Shown one piece after another: positions 22,321 through 32,314 of a DNA stretch of 64,000 nt. The notes under the pieces were generated by a model that saw only the letters and a list, made by a program, of their open reading frames with translations, was not told the origin of the DNA and did no database searches. How positions within the stretch are numbered: position 1 is the stretch's first letter; each line of letters starts with the position of its first letter. Source of the DNA: Macrocybe gigantea (lineage: Eukaryota; Basidiomycota; Agaricomycetes; Agaricales; Callistosporiaceae); assembly GCA_011319805.1 (NCBI GenBank), contig SJRY01000326.1, positions 44,367-108,366 on the forward strand, given 5' to 3'. A program made the position numbers and the translations under genes.

Positions 22321-24224
22321 ATGATTGTCAACCTATTTCTCAAACACATACTGCATCTATAATTTGCTGTCATCTATTTCTATAATACAATGACTAACGC
22401 TGTTACCTTCCAACTAGGCCATGACACTGGCAAGGTGCTTAGTTTTGAACAATGACTTACCAATATTATTAAAGTCATCAGTATTTACCATTATTTTATT
22501 TGATCATATACATATATACTATTTATTTAATGAATATTTCTGGTTTTGCTAGTCCTACAAAAATTAAATAATATATCTATAAGGAAATAGTAAAGTATTT
22601 TATTGTAGAAAATTGTTATCACAAATTCCTTATTTCTACTTTAGATAAGTACATGCAATCTAATGCCAAGCTGCTAAAGATATAAAATAAAGATAATATA
22701 AGAATAATAGCTAGAAACTATCAAAATAAAAATGCAAATCTAAAAAAAAGAACATGTTATAGACACCATAAACTCTATAAACTAGCATATTTTTTTTATC
22801 CTTTTTTTATCTATTCCTATACTTGCCAGCATCTATTTATTGTAGATTCATCACAATTTATCTAACTCAGTATAGATCTTTCTATTTTATATAGTATTCT
22901 TAGCATTTAGCAGCTTATTTGGATAGTTTGCTTTGGATAGATTACTCATTGCTAAAAAAGAATAGTAGTATAAGTAAACAGTCCTTATACAATTATATAA
23001 CCTTAGAATTAACAATCCATTTGCTATATCATCTTACTTTCTCTCATAGTCTTATCTTTTGCCTAAGTTGCTCCTTGCAATATTTTATTTTAAAAAAATA
23101 TATTATTCTATTTTTGCAAGATTGCCTTTGTTCAATTCTAGCTTTTAAAATAAATACTTGTTAAGCAATTAAATATGATTAAATTTAGCTATAAACAATG
23201 CCTTAACTTATATTAAAGAAATTCATTAGAAACACTTCTTCAGTTATTACATACATGTCAATGCATATCCTTTTGTTTTTTTACATCCAGGTGATTAAAG
23301 TAATTAAGAGCAATGCCTCAATTTAAAAGAACTAACCTAACCACTTTTAAAAGCAATTCAGAATAATGCCTCAATTTAGACACTCTTTCATATTATCACA
23401 TATATTCTAGCACTCTTTAAGTAGCAAAGTTCTATCTAACTATTGACATGCAATTCAATGGCTTGTAAGTGCAAAATAAAAAAAGATTGAACATGTATTT
23501 TATAAGACCAAATAATATTCTGTCTTGATCACCACTTGTAAAAGAAAACTTTCTATAGCTGTAAACTTGGACTTTACAAAAGACTTATACAATTTACATG
23601 AAACTATTTCACTTTGATTCTGGCATATAAGTTGATAAATATTAAATAAGGCCTTCTTACTCTAATTGTAAACCTTGTGCTTACACTACATTAGTACATT
23701 TTAACTGCTTACTTAAGCTGAACAGCTGAATAATAATAGTACATGCACTTCAATAGCTTTGCTATTACTAATCAAATCCAAGAGCTGGTTTGCTCACCAG
23801 TTTGATCAGCCCAAATAGGATTCACTAAACAAATTAGCTTGGCTTAAGCCTTGAACCAAGTCATATTTAAATTTATAGCTCTAATGAACTGACTTACAAA
23901 TAAGCTAAAGATGCAGGATTAATAAAGACACTAAGCCTTTAGACAAGTATGTTTCAAATTTTACCATATTCTATATAAATCTGATGAAGTGGAATAACTC
24001 TTACTGATGTCAGAACTTGAGAATTTAGTTTTTGTAATGCATTCTTCTGGTGTATGATTTATAGAAATGTTTTTTATTTATTAATATCCATTGCTTCAAT
24101 AAAGTAGTATACTAAGAATAATATCCTGCTACTCATTCTACTTTATCACTATTATCTTCTGAGAACTTGGCAGAGTCAAAGCCTAACACTTCTGTCTCTT
24201 GTATTTTATGCATATCTTAGTAGC
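22321..24224. repeat. AT-rich stretch with dispersed repeat and a worn hAT end
   Basis: No gene. The AATGCCTCAATTT core occurs near 23313 and 23368, and the TTCTAGCTTTTAAAATAAATA block near 23135. A decayed hAT end occupies about 23560-23918 (separate entry). 44945-46848 is the inverted copy, about 99% alike by eye. Confidence 0.6.
23560..23918 (+). pseudogene. Decayed hAT copy E: transposase end and subterminal region
   Basis: Aligns by eye with the right end of copy A. ACTTTGATTCTGGCATATAA then GTTGATAAATATTAAATAAG matches the end of exon 9 and intron 9 (about 53530-53575). After a deletion of most of exon 10, 23670-23918 follows 53985-54233, including the subterminal run (AAGAGCTGGTTTGCTCACCA against GAGAGCCGGCTTGGTGACCA). 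The TIR is barely readable. Almost every CpG is lost. Mirrored at about 45251-45609. Confidence 0.6.
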
Positions 24225-24638
24225 TGCTACGCAAAACCAATTCTGCACGCAGGTCACTCTAACTAACCCTTAGAGATAAGAGGCGGGGAAAGGAATGCTA
24301 TTTCTAGCCAGCTCGAAGCTGGGTTCTACTATGTACAATTTAGGTATTTATGCGTTATGACTACCGAGCACAGACCATGAGTATGCTAACCTCATGCTAC
24401 GTGAAACCCTAAGCCCTTGTCTATGTGAGTCAGAATCCGACTGCACTCCATGTGTTGTCCTGCAGGTGCTGCGTAATAACTCTTTGCCCTAGTCAGCGCT
24501 GACGTGTCGTTGTCGTAGGGTTTCCTCGAGTCGCTGCATTGCATCTTGTTTGTCACGTCACATCTATCATGTCTTCATCATGTGACTTTTGAGTCACATG
24601 CCCGTCATCAAGATAACGATTGGTCCTAAATCGTAACA
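24225..24638 (-). repeat. 3' LTR of family II (left arm), 414 bp
   Basis: On the minus strand it reads TGTTACGATTTAGG to TTGCGTAGCA, the same length as the copies at 34458-34871 and 44531-44944. The outer flank is GTAGC at 24220-24224, the reverse of the TSD GCTAC of the right-arm element. A polypurine tract (minus strand AAGAGGGGGGTAA) abuts it at 24639-24652. Confidence 0.9.
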
Positions 24639-24696
24639 TTACCCCCCTCTTAAGGATTGCGTCCTCACAATCATGTTTTTCTTCTTCATCATCCTC

Positions 24697-25032
24697 CTAG
24701 TCCTTTTGGCGCTCGTCCTCACCTATGACTTCCTGGTTCTGACATTGCTGCCATGCCTGCCAAGCCGCGTCCAGGCGATCCTCGACTTCGCTCGGGTCTG
24801 ACATCCAGCCAGTAAGGGTCTCCTTCTTCGGCAGCGTCTTCATTTGTTGACCTTGTGGGCAGACCCAGACTTCATCAGCCATGTGGTCGAACAAGACCTT
24901 CAGCGATTGGGTCTGATGGAAGTGGGTGTGTACTACCTTTTTCGGTGCGGGTCGGGGTGGGGGCTGACATTGTCCTCTTTCTAGGAATGGCACCTCAGGA
25001 TTCTCGTGATGAAATTTCGCGACCGCATCCAG
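24697..25032 (-). pseudogene. Family II pol C-terminal tail
   Basis: The 98-aa ORF and its in-frame upstream part read as the end of a chromodomain (LDAVAKFHHENPEV) followed by a Pro- and Trp-rich extension ending EDERQKD. Stop TAG is at 24697-24699. Family I is inserted directly upstream in the chromodomain end (junction at 25032/25033, flank TCCAG). An almost identical tail is at 44137-44472. The extension past the chromodomain has no recognised fold. Confidence 0.65.
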
Positions 25033-25352
25033 TGTTAGGCTAGACGAATCTCAGAGGGACTTGGGCAGACTAAGTGCGAGAGTGATCTTGAGATGATGGC
25101 AAAAGGAATATTAAGCCTAGCGCTACTGGTACATCTGGGAGTCCTTATATACATTACAGTACTTGAGCACGGACCATGGGCTGCGCAATGCTGTAGACTG
25201 CGGATGAGTAAGACTGGAAGGAGATGACTCAGGATGACTAGGGAAATGGGATGACTTGATGGCTGCGTGCTGCGCAGCATGATGGGGAAGATAAGGGATA
25301 TGGGAAAGATAAGATAAGAAAATGAATGGTCCTTTGGGCGATGTCTGTAACA
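25033..25352 (-). repeat. 3' LTR of copy I-2
   Basis: 320 bp, TGTTA to TAACA, aligned base for base with the right-arm LTR 43817-44136. The purine tract follows at 25353-25366 (minus strand). The predicted transcript start 11-mer is kept. Confidence 0.92.
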
Positions 25353-25389
25353 TCACCCTCTCTGTAGATTCGCATCCTTGCGAAAAACC

Positions 25390-25788
25390 TTAGTCCAGCT
25401 GTCCCCACCCAGTATTGGTCTCCCAGGCGGTCGCAGCACGTGGGGCCCATGTATGAATGAGCTCTTCATTATAGGCACGGATGTGATGGAGTGTGGTGGC
25501 AAGGAGTTTAAGTTGCCGGTTTTCTGTGCAAAGCATTTCCATCACTTCGCGAAGCGCGATACGTTCAGCTGCAGTGGGGCCGGTCCCATCAGGGGTTCGT
25601 CCAGTCCAGAGGTGCATGCGGACGGTCATAACATAGCGCATATATGCTCCAAGTGTGATGGTGAGGGGGTCCATGTAGTCGCTAGTGTTGAGAATCCTTG
25701 CTAGATTCTCGAGGTCGCTTGGGCGGTTGGGGGTAGGTGCATGGCTGTCCTCACTGCTGTCGATGCTGATGGGGGCGTTGGTGGTCAT
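25390..25788 (-). CDS. ORF3 of family I, copy I-2, 132 aa
   Basis: Same length as the ORF at 4325-4723 and identical in protein sequence to 43381-43779. It has a Ser/Pro-rich N-terminus and a probable coiled coil about 72-105, with no recognised domain. In this copy pol just upstream has lost 1.8 kb, but the ATGA junction with the last pol codons survives. It stays open although pol in the same copy carries several stops. For an ORF this short that is only weak evidence of selection. Confidence 0.7.
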   Translation of the reverse strand: MTTNAPISIDSSEDSHAPTPNRPSDLENLARILNTSDYMDPLTITLGAYMRYVMTVRMHLWTGRTPDGTGPTAAERIALREVMEMLCTENRQLKLLATTLHHIRAYNEELIHTWAPRAATAWETNTGWGQLD

Positions 25789-27716
25789 GAAGTGCGATTT
25801 TTGGTCTTTTGTGATCCGTCAATATTTCGAACTTCTCTTGAGCTTCAAGGAGGTATTGTCTCCATGTCTTTAGTACAACCATTATCACAAGAAGTTCCTT
25901 GTCGTAGATTTCGTAGTTTTGTTCCACTGGAGTCATGCATCTCAAAATGAATGTGATCGGATGCCATAGTCCTTTCTGCTGTTGTGATAGTACCGCTCCA
26001 ATGGCATATCCTGAGGCGTCCATTTCAACTCAGAATTTTCCTTCTGTTTGTGGTAGTGCTAGAATGGGTGCTGAGGTTATATGTTGGATCAGCTCTTTGA
26101 AAGCATCCTGTTGCTTGTCTGTCCACTGGAATGCTTTGTTTCCAGTCAACTCTGTCAGGGGTTTAGCGACCTTTGCATATCCCTTGATGAATCATCGGTA
26201 AAAGTTTGTGAATCCCAAGAACTTTTGTAGTTCTTTCTTCGTCTTTGGGGTTGGCCAGGATTGTATGGCTGTGATCTTTTCTGGTTCCATTTCTACCTTC
26301 CCTTCTCCTATGATGTATCCTAGTACTGGGACTTTTGATAATTCCCAGACGCATTTCGGTCCTTTGATGAACAGGTCGTTCTTGTTCAGTATTTCCATGA
26401 CTTCTATGGTGTTCTTTTGGAGTTCCTCTCGTGTTCGTCCAATGATTATGATGTCATCCATATAGATTATGCACACTCTTCTTTGTATTTGGTCTTGGAA
26501 GAGGCTCGCCATCATTTGACTAAAAGTGCCTGGTGCGTTGCACTGCCCAAAATACATGACTGTCAGTTCGAAGAGTCCTCTTGCTGTTAGGAAGGCTGCC
26601 TTCCATTCGTCCCCTTTCCGGATGTGCACGTTATTGTATCCCCAGATAATATCGATCTTGCTAAAGTACTTTGCTCCTTGTAATACATCAAGGAGCTCAC
26701 TGATGCATGGTAATGGGAACTTGTCTTTGACCATATATTTGTTTATCTCCCGGTAGTCTTGGATGAGTCGTTTGCTTCCATCCTTCTTATTGTGAAAGAA
26801 GCAGGGTGCTGCGTAAGGCGATTTCGATGGGCATATTTTTCCTGTTCATAATCCTTCCTCGATGAAGGCATCTAGTTCCTCTAGTTCTTTCTGTGTCATC
26901 GGATAGACCTTGCTCGGTATCGTTTTGGGTGCATCCTTTGTTAAGTTTATTTCATGGTCCCATTCTTTGTGGTCTGGTAAGCGATCAAAGTTCTTCTCCT
27001 TGAAGAGGTGTTTGAATCTGATCAGATATGGGGGTATCTGGGTTCCTGTCTTGTCGCTGGCTGTGGTTTTCGCTGATTCAGCCACCTTCTGTATCTTAAT
27101 TGTCTGGTGGTTTATTTTGCACGTTTTAGGGCATCTGTCAAAGACAACTTCTCCTGTCCTCCATTTGATTATTGGGTTGTGGTAGACAAGCCAGTCATGT
27201 CCTAGTAGGAGCCCATCACACTCCCCCCCCTGTTCTCCTAAACTCCAGGAGGAATTTAGCAGGAATTTACAAGGATGCCAGGAGGAGTCTGTAAGTACTG
27301 AAGAAGGACTTTTCAGCCAATTCTTTGATTTTGAGAGAGCCTGCCAAGTCCTTACACAGTCCTGGGAAAGTCCTTCTAAAGTTCAGGTTTAGAAGGAATT
27401 CTACAGGAAGTTTGGAGGGATTGTCACTGACAATCCTCCTGGAGTCCTTATAGAGTTTAGAAGCCAAGCCCAGTTCTCCTGGAGTTTAGAAGGATTCCAG
27501 TAGGATTCCTAATAATTATATTAAGAGAAGATAAGAAGTGATAGAGTTTAGAAGGACTCCAGCAGAATTGCTAATAATCATATTGACAGAAGGTAACAAA
27601 GGATAATAGTAAAGGTGAATCAAAGTCCAGAAGGAGTCTAGAATGACGAAGTTCCACCTGGAGTTTAGAAGGAATGCAGACAAACAGCAGAAAATCAAGT
27701 TTAAAAAATGGACATG

Positions 27717-27787
27717 AAAGGGGATTGAACTCGGGACTAGGGGAATTGAACGGCAGAGTGAGGGCTTAACCACTGGACCAGGAGGGC
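27717..27787 (-). other. tRNA-like sequence with Pol III A and B boxes
   Basis: The minus strand reads GCCCTCC then TGGTCCAGTGG (A-box-like) and, about 40 nt later, GAGTTCAATCC (B-box-like). The T stem and the 3' acceptor strand do not pair, so it is not a functional tRNA. It is probably a tRNA-derived (SINE-like) piece or a tRNA pseudogene carried by element III. Confidence 0.5.
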
Positions 27788-27829
27788 TTGCATGGAAACA
27801 AATGGTTTCAATTGACATACCGGTGGGGT

Positions 27830-28745
27830 CATGTGCGGTCACATGACCTTGTTGATCAGTCTCACGCTCGCATTCCGCTTTCTCATCATCACTCCCACCC
27901 CTTCCTCCACCTCCTTCCCCATCACCACATCAAGCACCCAGACGACGAGGAACCACCACGACGCAGCGCCGCCCAACGGCAAGCCGGACACGGGGGAAGG
28001 AGGAGAATGGGCAACAGAGGCGCGTTGACGCCTCTGTCGCAGAGGTAAGCTTTTTTTTTCTTTTTTTTCTCGTTCCTGTGCGTTTGACCGCCCACCAGGT
28101 GCACGGCGCAACGCCACCGCCGAACGGCAGCCGTACAGCGCCGCCCAGGGCCCGCCTCCCTCACCGGCGCCCAACGCCGTCTAACGCGCCCACGCCCACG
28201 CCCTCCTCCCGCCCTCAGGCGCAAACGCCAAACGGCAGCCAACCGCAGGCGTGAGCGCCGCCCACGGCCCACGGCCCGCCCCCGGATCGACACCGCCATC
28301 TGCGCCCAACGGCAACAGCCGTCAATGCCGCCCACCGCCCACCGCTCCCTCCCACCACTCCCGCCCACCCTCCACCGCCCAACGGCAATGGCCGTCAATG
28401 CCGCCCACCGCCCACCGCTCCCGCCCACCCTCCACCGCCCAACGGCAACCGTCAGCGGCGCCCACGGCCCCCCGCTTGGCCCCAAACACCCGCGCCCGCC
28501 CTCCTCCGACCAACGGCAGCCCACGGCCCCCCGCCCGCCCTCTGCGCCCAACCACAGCCGTCACCGCCGCCCAATGGCCGCAAACAGCGCGCCCTCAGTG
28601 CCACCCACCGCCTCCCGCCCGCCCTCTCCCCTCCGCCACTCCACGGCAGCCGTCGGCACCCAGCAGGACCCCACCCCACCCTCCACGCCGACTCCCCCGC
28701 CCTCGTCGCCCTTCAGTGCCCGTCTACGGCTCATCTTGCCCGTAA
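27830..28745. other. Very GC-rich, Pro/Ala/Gly-coding low-complexity block
   Basis: Composition changes abruptly from AT-rich to strongly C-rich on the plus strand, with recurring units such as CGCCCACCGCCCACCGC and CCGCCCAACGGCAA. Long ORFs exist in several frames on both strands only because stops are rare in such sequence. No domain is recognised. The block lies inside a transposon and may be captured host DNA. I annotate no gene. Confidence 0.5.
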
Positions 28746-28959
28746 GTCCATAATTTCAACTGGACATTACATGTTTTATTACTTCTTCATACTTTGAAAG
28801 TACTCGAAAAACAAAGTAAAAAGGCGGCTAAAAATATTATATCAATGGATAGTGAAGAATTGGAAGAAGAATTAGGAATTGAAATGGATATAGTACATTA
28901 GTCTTTTAGATAATGATTTTTGTTGTTTTTTAAATCTACAACAGTTCAACTTTGGCCTA

Positions 28960-29690
28960 TAAAATTATCAATTCCCACTGGAGTTCACAAAGAGTCCTGG
29001 TAAAGTTCCTGTATAGTTCTGGTAAAATCTTACAGGAATCTCATGAGAATTTATAAATATATATTGCTACACTACTGCTATATTTGCTTTGTATTGTAGA
29101 GTCCTTGTAAAGTCCTTGTGGAGTTCTTGTAAAGTTCTTGTCAAGTCCTTATGAAATCCTTGTGCAGTTCTTGTAGAATCCTTGTGGAGTTCTTGTAATG
29201 TTCTTGTAAAGTTCTTGTGGACTCCTCTTAATGTTTTTCCTTGTAGAGTTCTGCTGGAATCCTGCTGGAGTCCTGCTGGAGTCCTGTGATAATAATGTTC
29301 TGTTGAAATTCTTGTGGTCCTGAAAAAGTTCTTGTAGAGTTCTGTTAAAGTCCTTGTGGAATCCTATGAGAATCCTTGTAGAGTCCTTGTAGAGTCTTGT
29401 AGAAATCCTGACAGAGTTTTCTTAAGGTCCTTGTGGAGTCCTTGTGGAGTCCTGATTCAGTTCTTCTGAAATATGCCAAATGTCTGTGAATATGTGAATA
29501 TATATCAGAGTTCTGGTATAGTTCAGTATAGATTCTTGTAAACTCCTTCTAGAGTCCTTCTGATTCCTTCTAAAGTCCTCCTGGGGTTCTGGTTGAGTTC
29601 TTCTGGAGTCCTGATAGAATGAGTTCTGCTAAAATCCTTGTAAAATCCTCTTTCAGTCCTCCTTCAGTCCTTCTTCAGTCCAGGTAATAT
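28960..29690. repeat. Short-period degenerate repeats (GTCCTTGTRGA type)
   Basis: Dozens of variants of GTCCTTGTGGA / GTTCTTGTAAA at about 12-nt spacing. The left part of element III (27240-27500) carries related motifs (GGAGTCC, AAGGACT). They could be transposase-binding subterminal repeats or a degraded minisatellite. Confidence 0.65.
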
Positions 29691-30253
29691 ATATATTGGA
29701 CCTAACTAGGACTCAACCAGGACTCAACCAGGACTTTACAGAAACTCCAGAAACTCAACAAGGACCCAACAGGGACTCAACAGGGATGCCAGGAGAACAG
29801 GGGGGGAGTGTCATGTACTCCCTAGTAGCATGTCAGTTTTTCTGATGTCGAGTATGATAGCTTCCATGTGCTCCTTGTATCCTTTAATGTCGATGTGGAC
29901 CTCCGCTACTCAGTCTGCTGTTTTCTGGTGGTTGGGTGATCCGTCTGCATTTATGATGGGAATCTTTTTGATCCATCGTGTCTTCAGTCCTGTTTTCGCT
30001 ACTATTGTGGTATTGATGCAGATCCTATCTGCTCTGCTATCAACTTCCAGTGCTATTACTGTGATTCCTTTTTGCATTCGTATTCTTGCTGGTACTGCGA
30101 GTTCTTTCCTCTTTGGTGGTTTGTCCCCTTGGATGGTTTTCCTTGGTGCTTCAGATCGCTTGGCGGGAATGGTGTATTTCAGAGTATGGGATGATCTACA
30201 TCTGGTATCGAAGCGAGTCTGTTTCAGTTGTATGGGTCGTGATTTAGCACCTC

Positions 30254-31840
30254 CTAGTCAGACCCTTCAACAAAACCTTCTTTGTCAGAGCTTTCTTCAT
30301 CCTTATCTTCTTCGTCCTCTCCTTCTTCTTCTTTCACTTCTCTAACTCAGGATTTCCCCTTCTTCTTCTTCTTGCAGTTTCATGCATAGTGTCCCTTTAA
30401 GCCACAATTGAAACATGTGACATTTGCTGCTCCTTTTTGTGGTTCCGGGCAGTTTCGTGAGAGGTGTCCTAGTTTATTGCAGTTGAAGCAGTTATTGCTT
30501 CATACTTTGTCGACTTCCATGGCCTGTCCTGCTCCTCAGCTTGGGTTTCCAGGTTTGCGCTGATTGCTTGTGAATTCTCCTCTCATTACATTTCTATGTT
30601 CATCGATGTTTCGTCCAATTACTCAAACTGTCTTGATATATTCATCTCCATCTGTTGGAAGTGTGGAGATCGAGTGTACAGCTTCTGCTGTCCTTCAGTT
30701 TAAGCTCTTCTCAAGTAGGAAATGAGGGGCTGTTCCTGTCATTCCTGCTTTCCCTGTGAGGTCTATGAATTCATCCAGAAATTCATCGATGGGTTGGTTT
30801 CCCTGTCTGATATTGAATAGTTTGCTTCCTGCTTGTGATGGTGACATGATGTTGCTGAATCATGTCTCTATCTTGGTTATGAAGTCAGCCCATGTGCTTT
30901 GGTTGGTAGTGGTGTCAATCTTCTTTGATGCCCAGTGGGCTCCAGGTCCGTCGGTCATTCTAGACAGGACCGCTCCAATCTTCTGTGTATCCGTGAGGTC
31001 TCCATGTGTGGTTATGTAAAGTTTCATCTTCCTCCACCAAATATCGAAGGACGTTCGATCTCCTGTAAAGGATTTCGGATCGGCGATGATTCCCTTGTAT
31101 TCTGTCGTCATCCTTTGGGGGGTTTCTTGGTCGTTCTCTTGGTCTTGGTTTTTCTGTTCCTGGATCTGTTGTTCTTGGGTCTGCTGTACTTGTACTTAGG
31201 CTTGCTGTTCTTGGAGCTGTTTCTGTCTTCGCTCCTCTCTCTGTTCTTTCCAGTAGTCTAGGTCGACTCCTGTGATTCTACAAGCTTGTTCGAAATCAGC
31301 CCACTCTGTAGTAGTCAGTCTGTTTGTCTTTGGTAATCCTTTTCACTCCCTCCACTGATAGTATTCATCCCAGTCGCTGTTGCTTACTTTCACCATGGTG
31401 GTGCGATTCTCTCCTTATGCAGTGCTTTGGTGGATTGGTCCTCTGAAGGGGTTTGGCGGTTTCGTTCCTATGTGTCCTTGACTCTGGTGTCATTCTCGTT
31501 GGTTCTGTCGTACGCTCTGTGCGTCGTGCCCTCTCTGTATCAGTATGTCTTCCTCCTGTGTTCGGCGATTATAGTTCTTGATCTGTTGTCACCTAAAGTC
31601 TCAGGCTTGTGTTCGTTCTTCTCTCATTTTCTTGCGGATGGGTTCTAGGCATGCGCTCTCTCTTTCGTTTGTTTGGATTGCTAGTGTCTCTGCGGGTGGC
31701 ATGGACTGTCTCTGCGAATGGCGTGGACTGCAATGTCTGGTCTACTTCTCTGAGCCAAGTGCTCTCGTCGCTCGTGCTAGTGCTCGCTGGGTCGGCGACC
31801 GCTTGTCGTCGAATGTTGATCAAGTCTTTGATAAAGCATG
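30254..31840 (-). pseudogene. gag: Family I gag, nearly full length but with stops
   Basis: It reads from about 31840 (NIRRQAVADPAS) through a Gln-rich middle (31150-31250), then the gag core (TGDRTSFDIWWRKMKLYI, VLSRMTDGPGAHWASKK, 30860-31080), two CCHC knuckles ([14 protein letters not shown], and one with a stop) and the acidic tail, with TAG at 30254-30256. Internal TGA/TAA/TAG codons fit CGA/CAA/CAG by single C-to-T changes. It shows what gag of copy I-1 should contain. The slip site is altered here (A GGT TTT). An uninterrupted target for hAT copy B lies near 30520. Confidence 0.8.
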
Positions 31841-31876
31841 ACGTAGTGTGTGTGTGAGTCTGAGCGAGTCTCGACG

Positions 31877-31889
31877 AGGCTTAATATCT
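31877..31889 (-). other. Primer-binding site of family I, self-complementary to LTR
   Basis: After the LTR end (31890) come 2 nt and then ATATTAAGCCT on the minus strand. It is the exact reverse complement of AGGCTTAATAT in the LTR, about 33 nt after the TATA box. There is no TGG start, so a tRNA primer is unlikely. Self-priming as in Tf1 is inferred. Confidence 0.65.
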
Positions 31890-32209
31890 TGTTAGGCTAG
31901 ACGAATCTCAGAAGGACTCGGGCAGACTAAGTGCGAGAGTGGTCTTGAGATGATGGCAAAAGGAATATTAAGCCTAGCACTACTGGTACATCTGGGAGTC
32001 CTTATATACATTACAGTACTCGAGCACGGACCATGGGCTGCGCACTGCTGTGGACTGCGGATGAGTAAGACTGGAAGGAGATGACTCAGAATGACTAGGG
32101 AAGTGGGATGACTCGATGGCTGTGCACTGTGCAGCATGACGGGGGAGATAAGGGATGTGGGAAAGATAAGATAAGAAAATGAATGGTCCTTTGGGCGACG
32201 TCTGTAACA
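31890..32209 (-). repeat. 5' LTR of copy I-2
   Basis: 320 bp, TGTTA to TAACA. It contains the TATA box and AGGCTTAATAT. Its outer flank (GCATATGG) lies inside a pogo-like coding fragment, not in family II as the other end would predict. Confidence 0.92.
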
Positions 32210-32314
32210 GCATATGGAGGTCTCTTTTGTATGAACTGCTGTGAGCACAAGCTGAATACGTTCTTCACATGTGAGTTCCTCAAGGTTGATTGCACTCGAG
32301 ATACTAGAAGGCAT
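32210..32314 (-). pseudogene. N-terminal fragment of a pogo-like transposase
   Basis: 35 codons beginning MPSSISSAINLEELTCEERI. The pattern EERIQLVLTAVHTKETSI resembles the start of a Psq-type helix-turn-helix in fungal pogo/Fot1 transposases. It is cut by the LTR at 32209/32210 and no continuation is visible in the window. CpG is retained, unlike the flanking DNA. It could instead be the start of an unrelated host gene. Confidence 0.4.

Larger units (their letters stand above)
27209..29820. mobile_element. Element III: 2,612-bp non-autonomous TIR transposon
   Basis: Flanked by an exact 8-bp TSD CCTAGTAG (27201-27208, 29821-29828). The uninterrupted site is present in the other family I copies (reverse at 40685-40692). 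The ends form an imperfect TIR of about 30 bp: GAG then CAT, ACACT, a 7-8 C run, then TGTTCTCCT. No transposase is visible. It contains a tRNA-like piece, a very GC-rich block and a right half made of short related repeats. The 8-bp TSD fits hAT, P or KDZ-type elements. The TIR does not resemble the hAT copies here, so the superfamily is open. Confidence 0.85.
25785..30272 (-). pseudogene. pol: Family I pol remnant of copy I-2, interrupted by element III
   Basis: Reading downward: the protease region (about 29830-30270), the 2.6-kb element III, the inter-domain region (26846-27200), RT with [10 protein letters not shown] (26192-26734, 180-aa ORF), then RNase H ([12 protein letters not shown]) up to ILTDHK. 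It is then fused directly to the last codons of pol (RPKIAL). Integrase and chromodomain are absent. Stops sit at former CGA/CAA/TGG codons when compared with 684-4328. It is dead. Confidence 0.88.
14300..30482 (+). repeat. Left arm of large inverted duplication
   Basis: Pairs with 40031-62055 in reverse. Coordinate sums are constant between indels: 76354-76356 (14.3-22.1 kb), 69169 (22.1-25.79 kb), 67392 (about 25.8-26.52 kb), 67893 (to 27.2 kb) and 70513 (29.82-30.48 kb). The steps are explained by hAT A (+7,187 right), a 1,777-bp deletion left, a 501-bp deletion right, and element III with its TSD (+2,620 left). Confidence 0.92.
25033..32209 (-). mobile_element. Gypsy family I, copy I-2 (left arm), with 2.6-kb insertion and 1.8-kb deletion
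   Basis: It has both LTRs (25033-25352 and 31890-32209), ORF3, a broken pol and a broken gag. Integrase and chromodomain are lost by a deletion of about 1,777 bp near 25795-25800. Element III interrupts it at 27209-29820. The flanks do not match (TCCAG below, GCATA above), so the two ends did not come from a single insertion, or an inter-element recombination occurred. Confidence 0.9.

Noticed and set aside
27717..27787. Functional tRNA gene
   Set aside because: A- and B-box-like motifs are present but the T stem and acceptor stem do not pair, so only a tRNA-like remnant is claimed.
27922..28551. 209-aa Gly/Arg-rich ORF (minus) and 164-aa and 142-aa Pro-rich ORFs (plus)
   Set aside because: They overlap on both strands in a C-rich low-complexity block where stops are rare. 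No motif, no splice pattern, inside a non-autonomous transposon.
28960..29690. CRISPR-like array
   Set aside because: Degenerate 12-nt motifs without unique spacers, in a eukaryotic transposon context.
29830..30345. 171-aa ORF (plus), also at 40168-40683 (minus) and 611-1024 (minus)
   Set aside because: Antisense to the protease region of family I pol.
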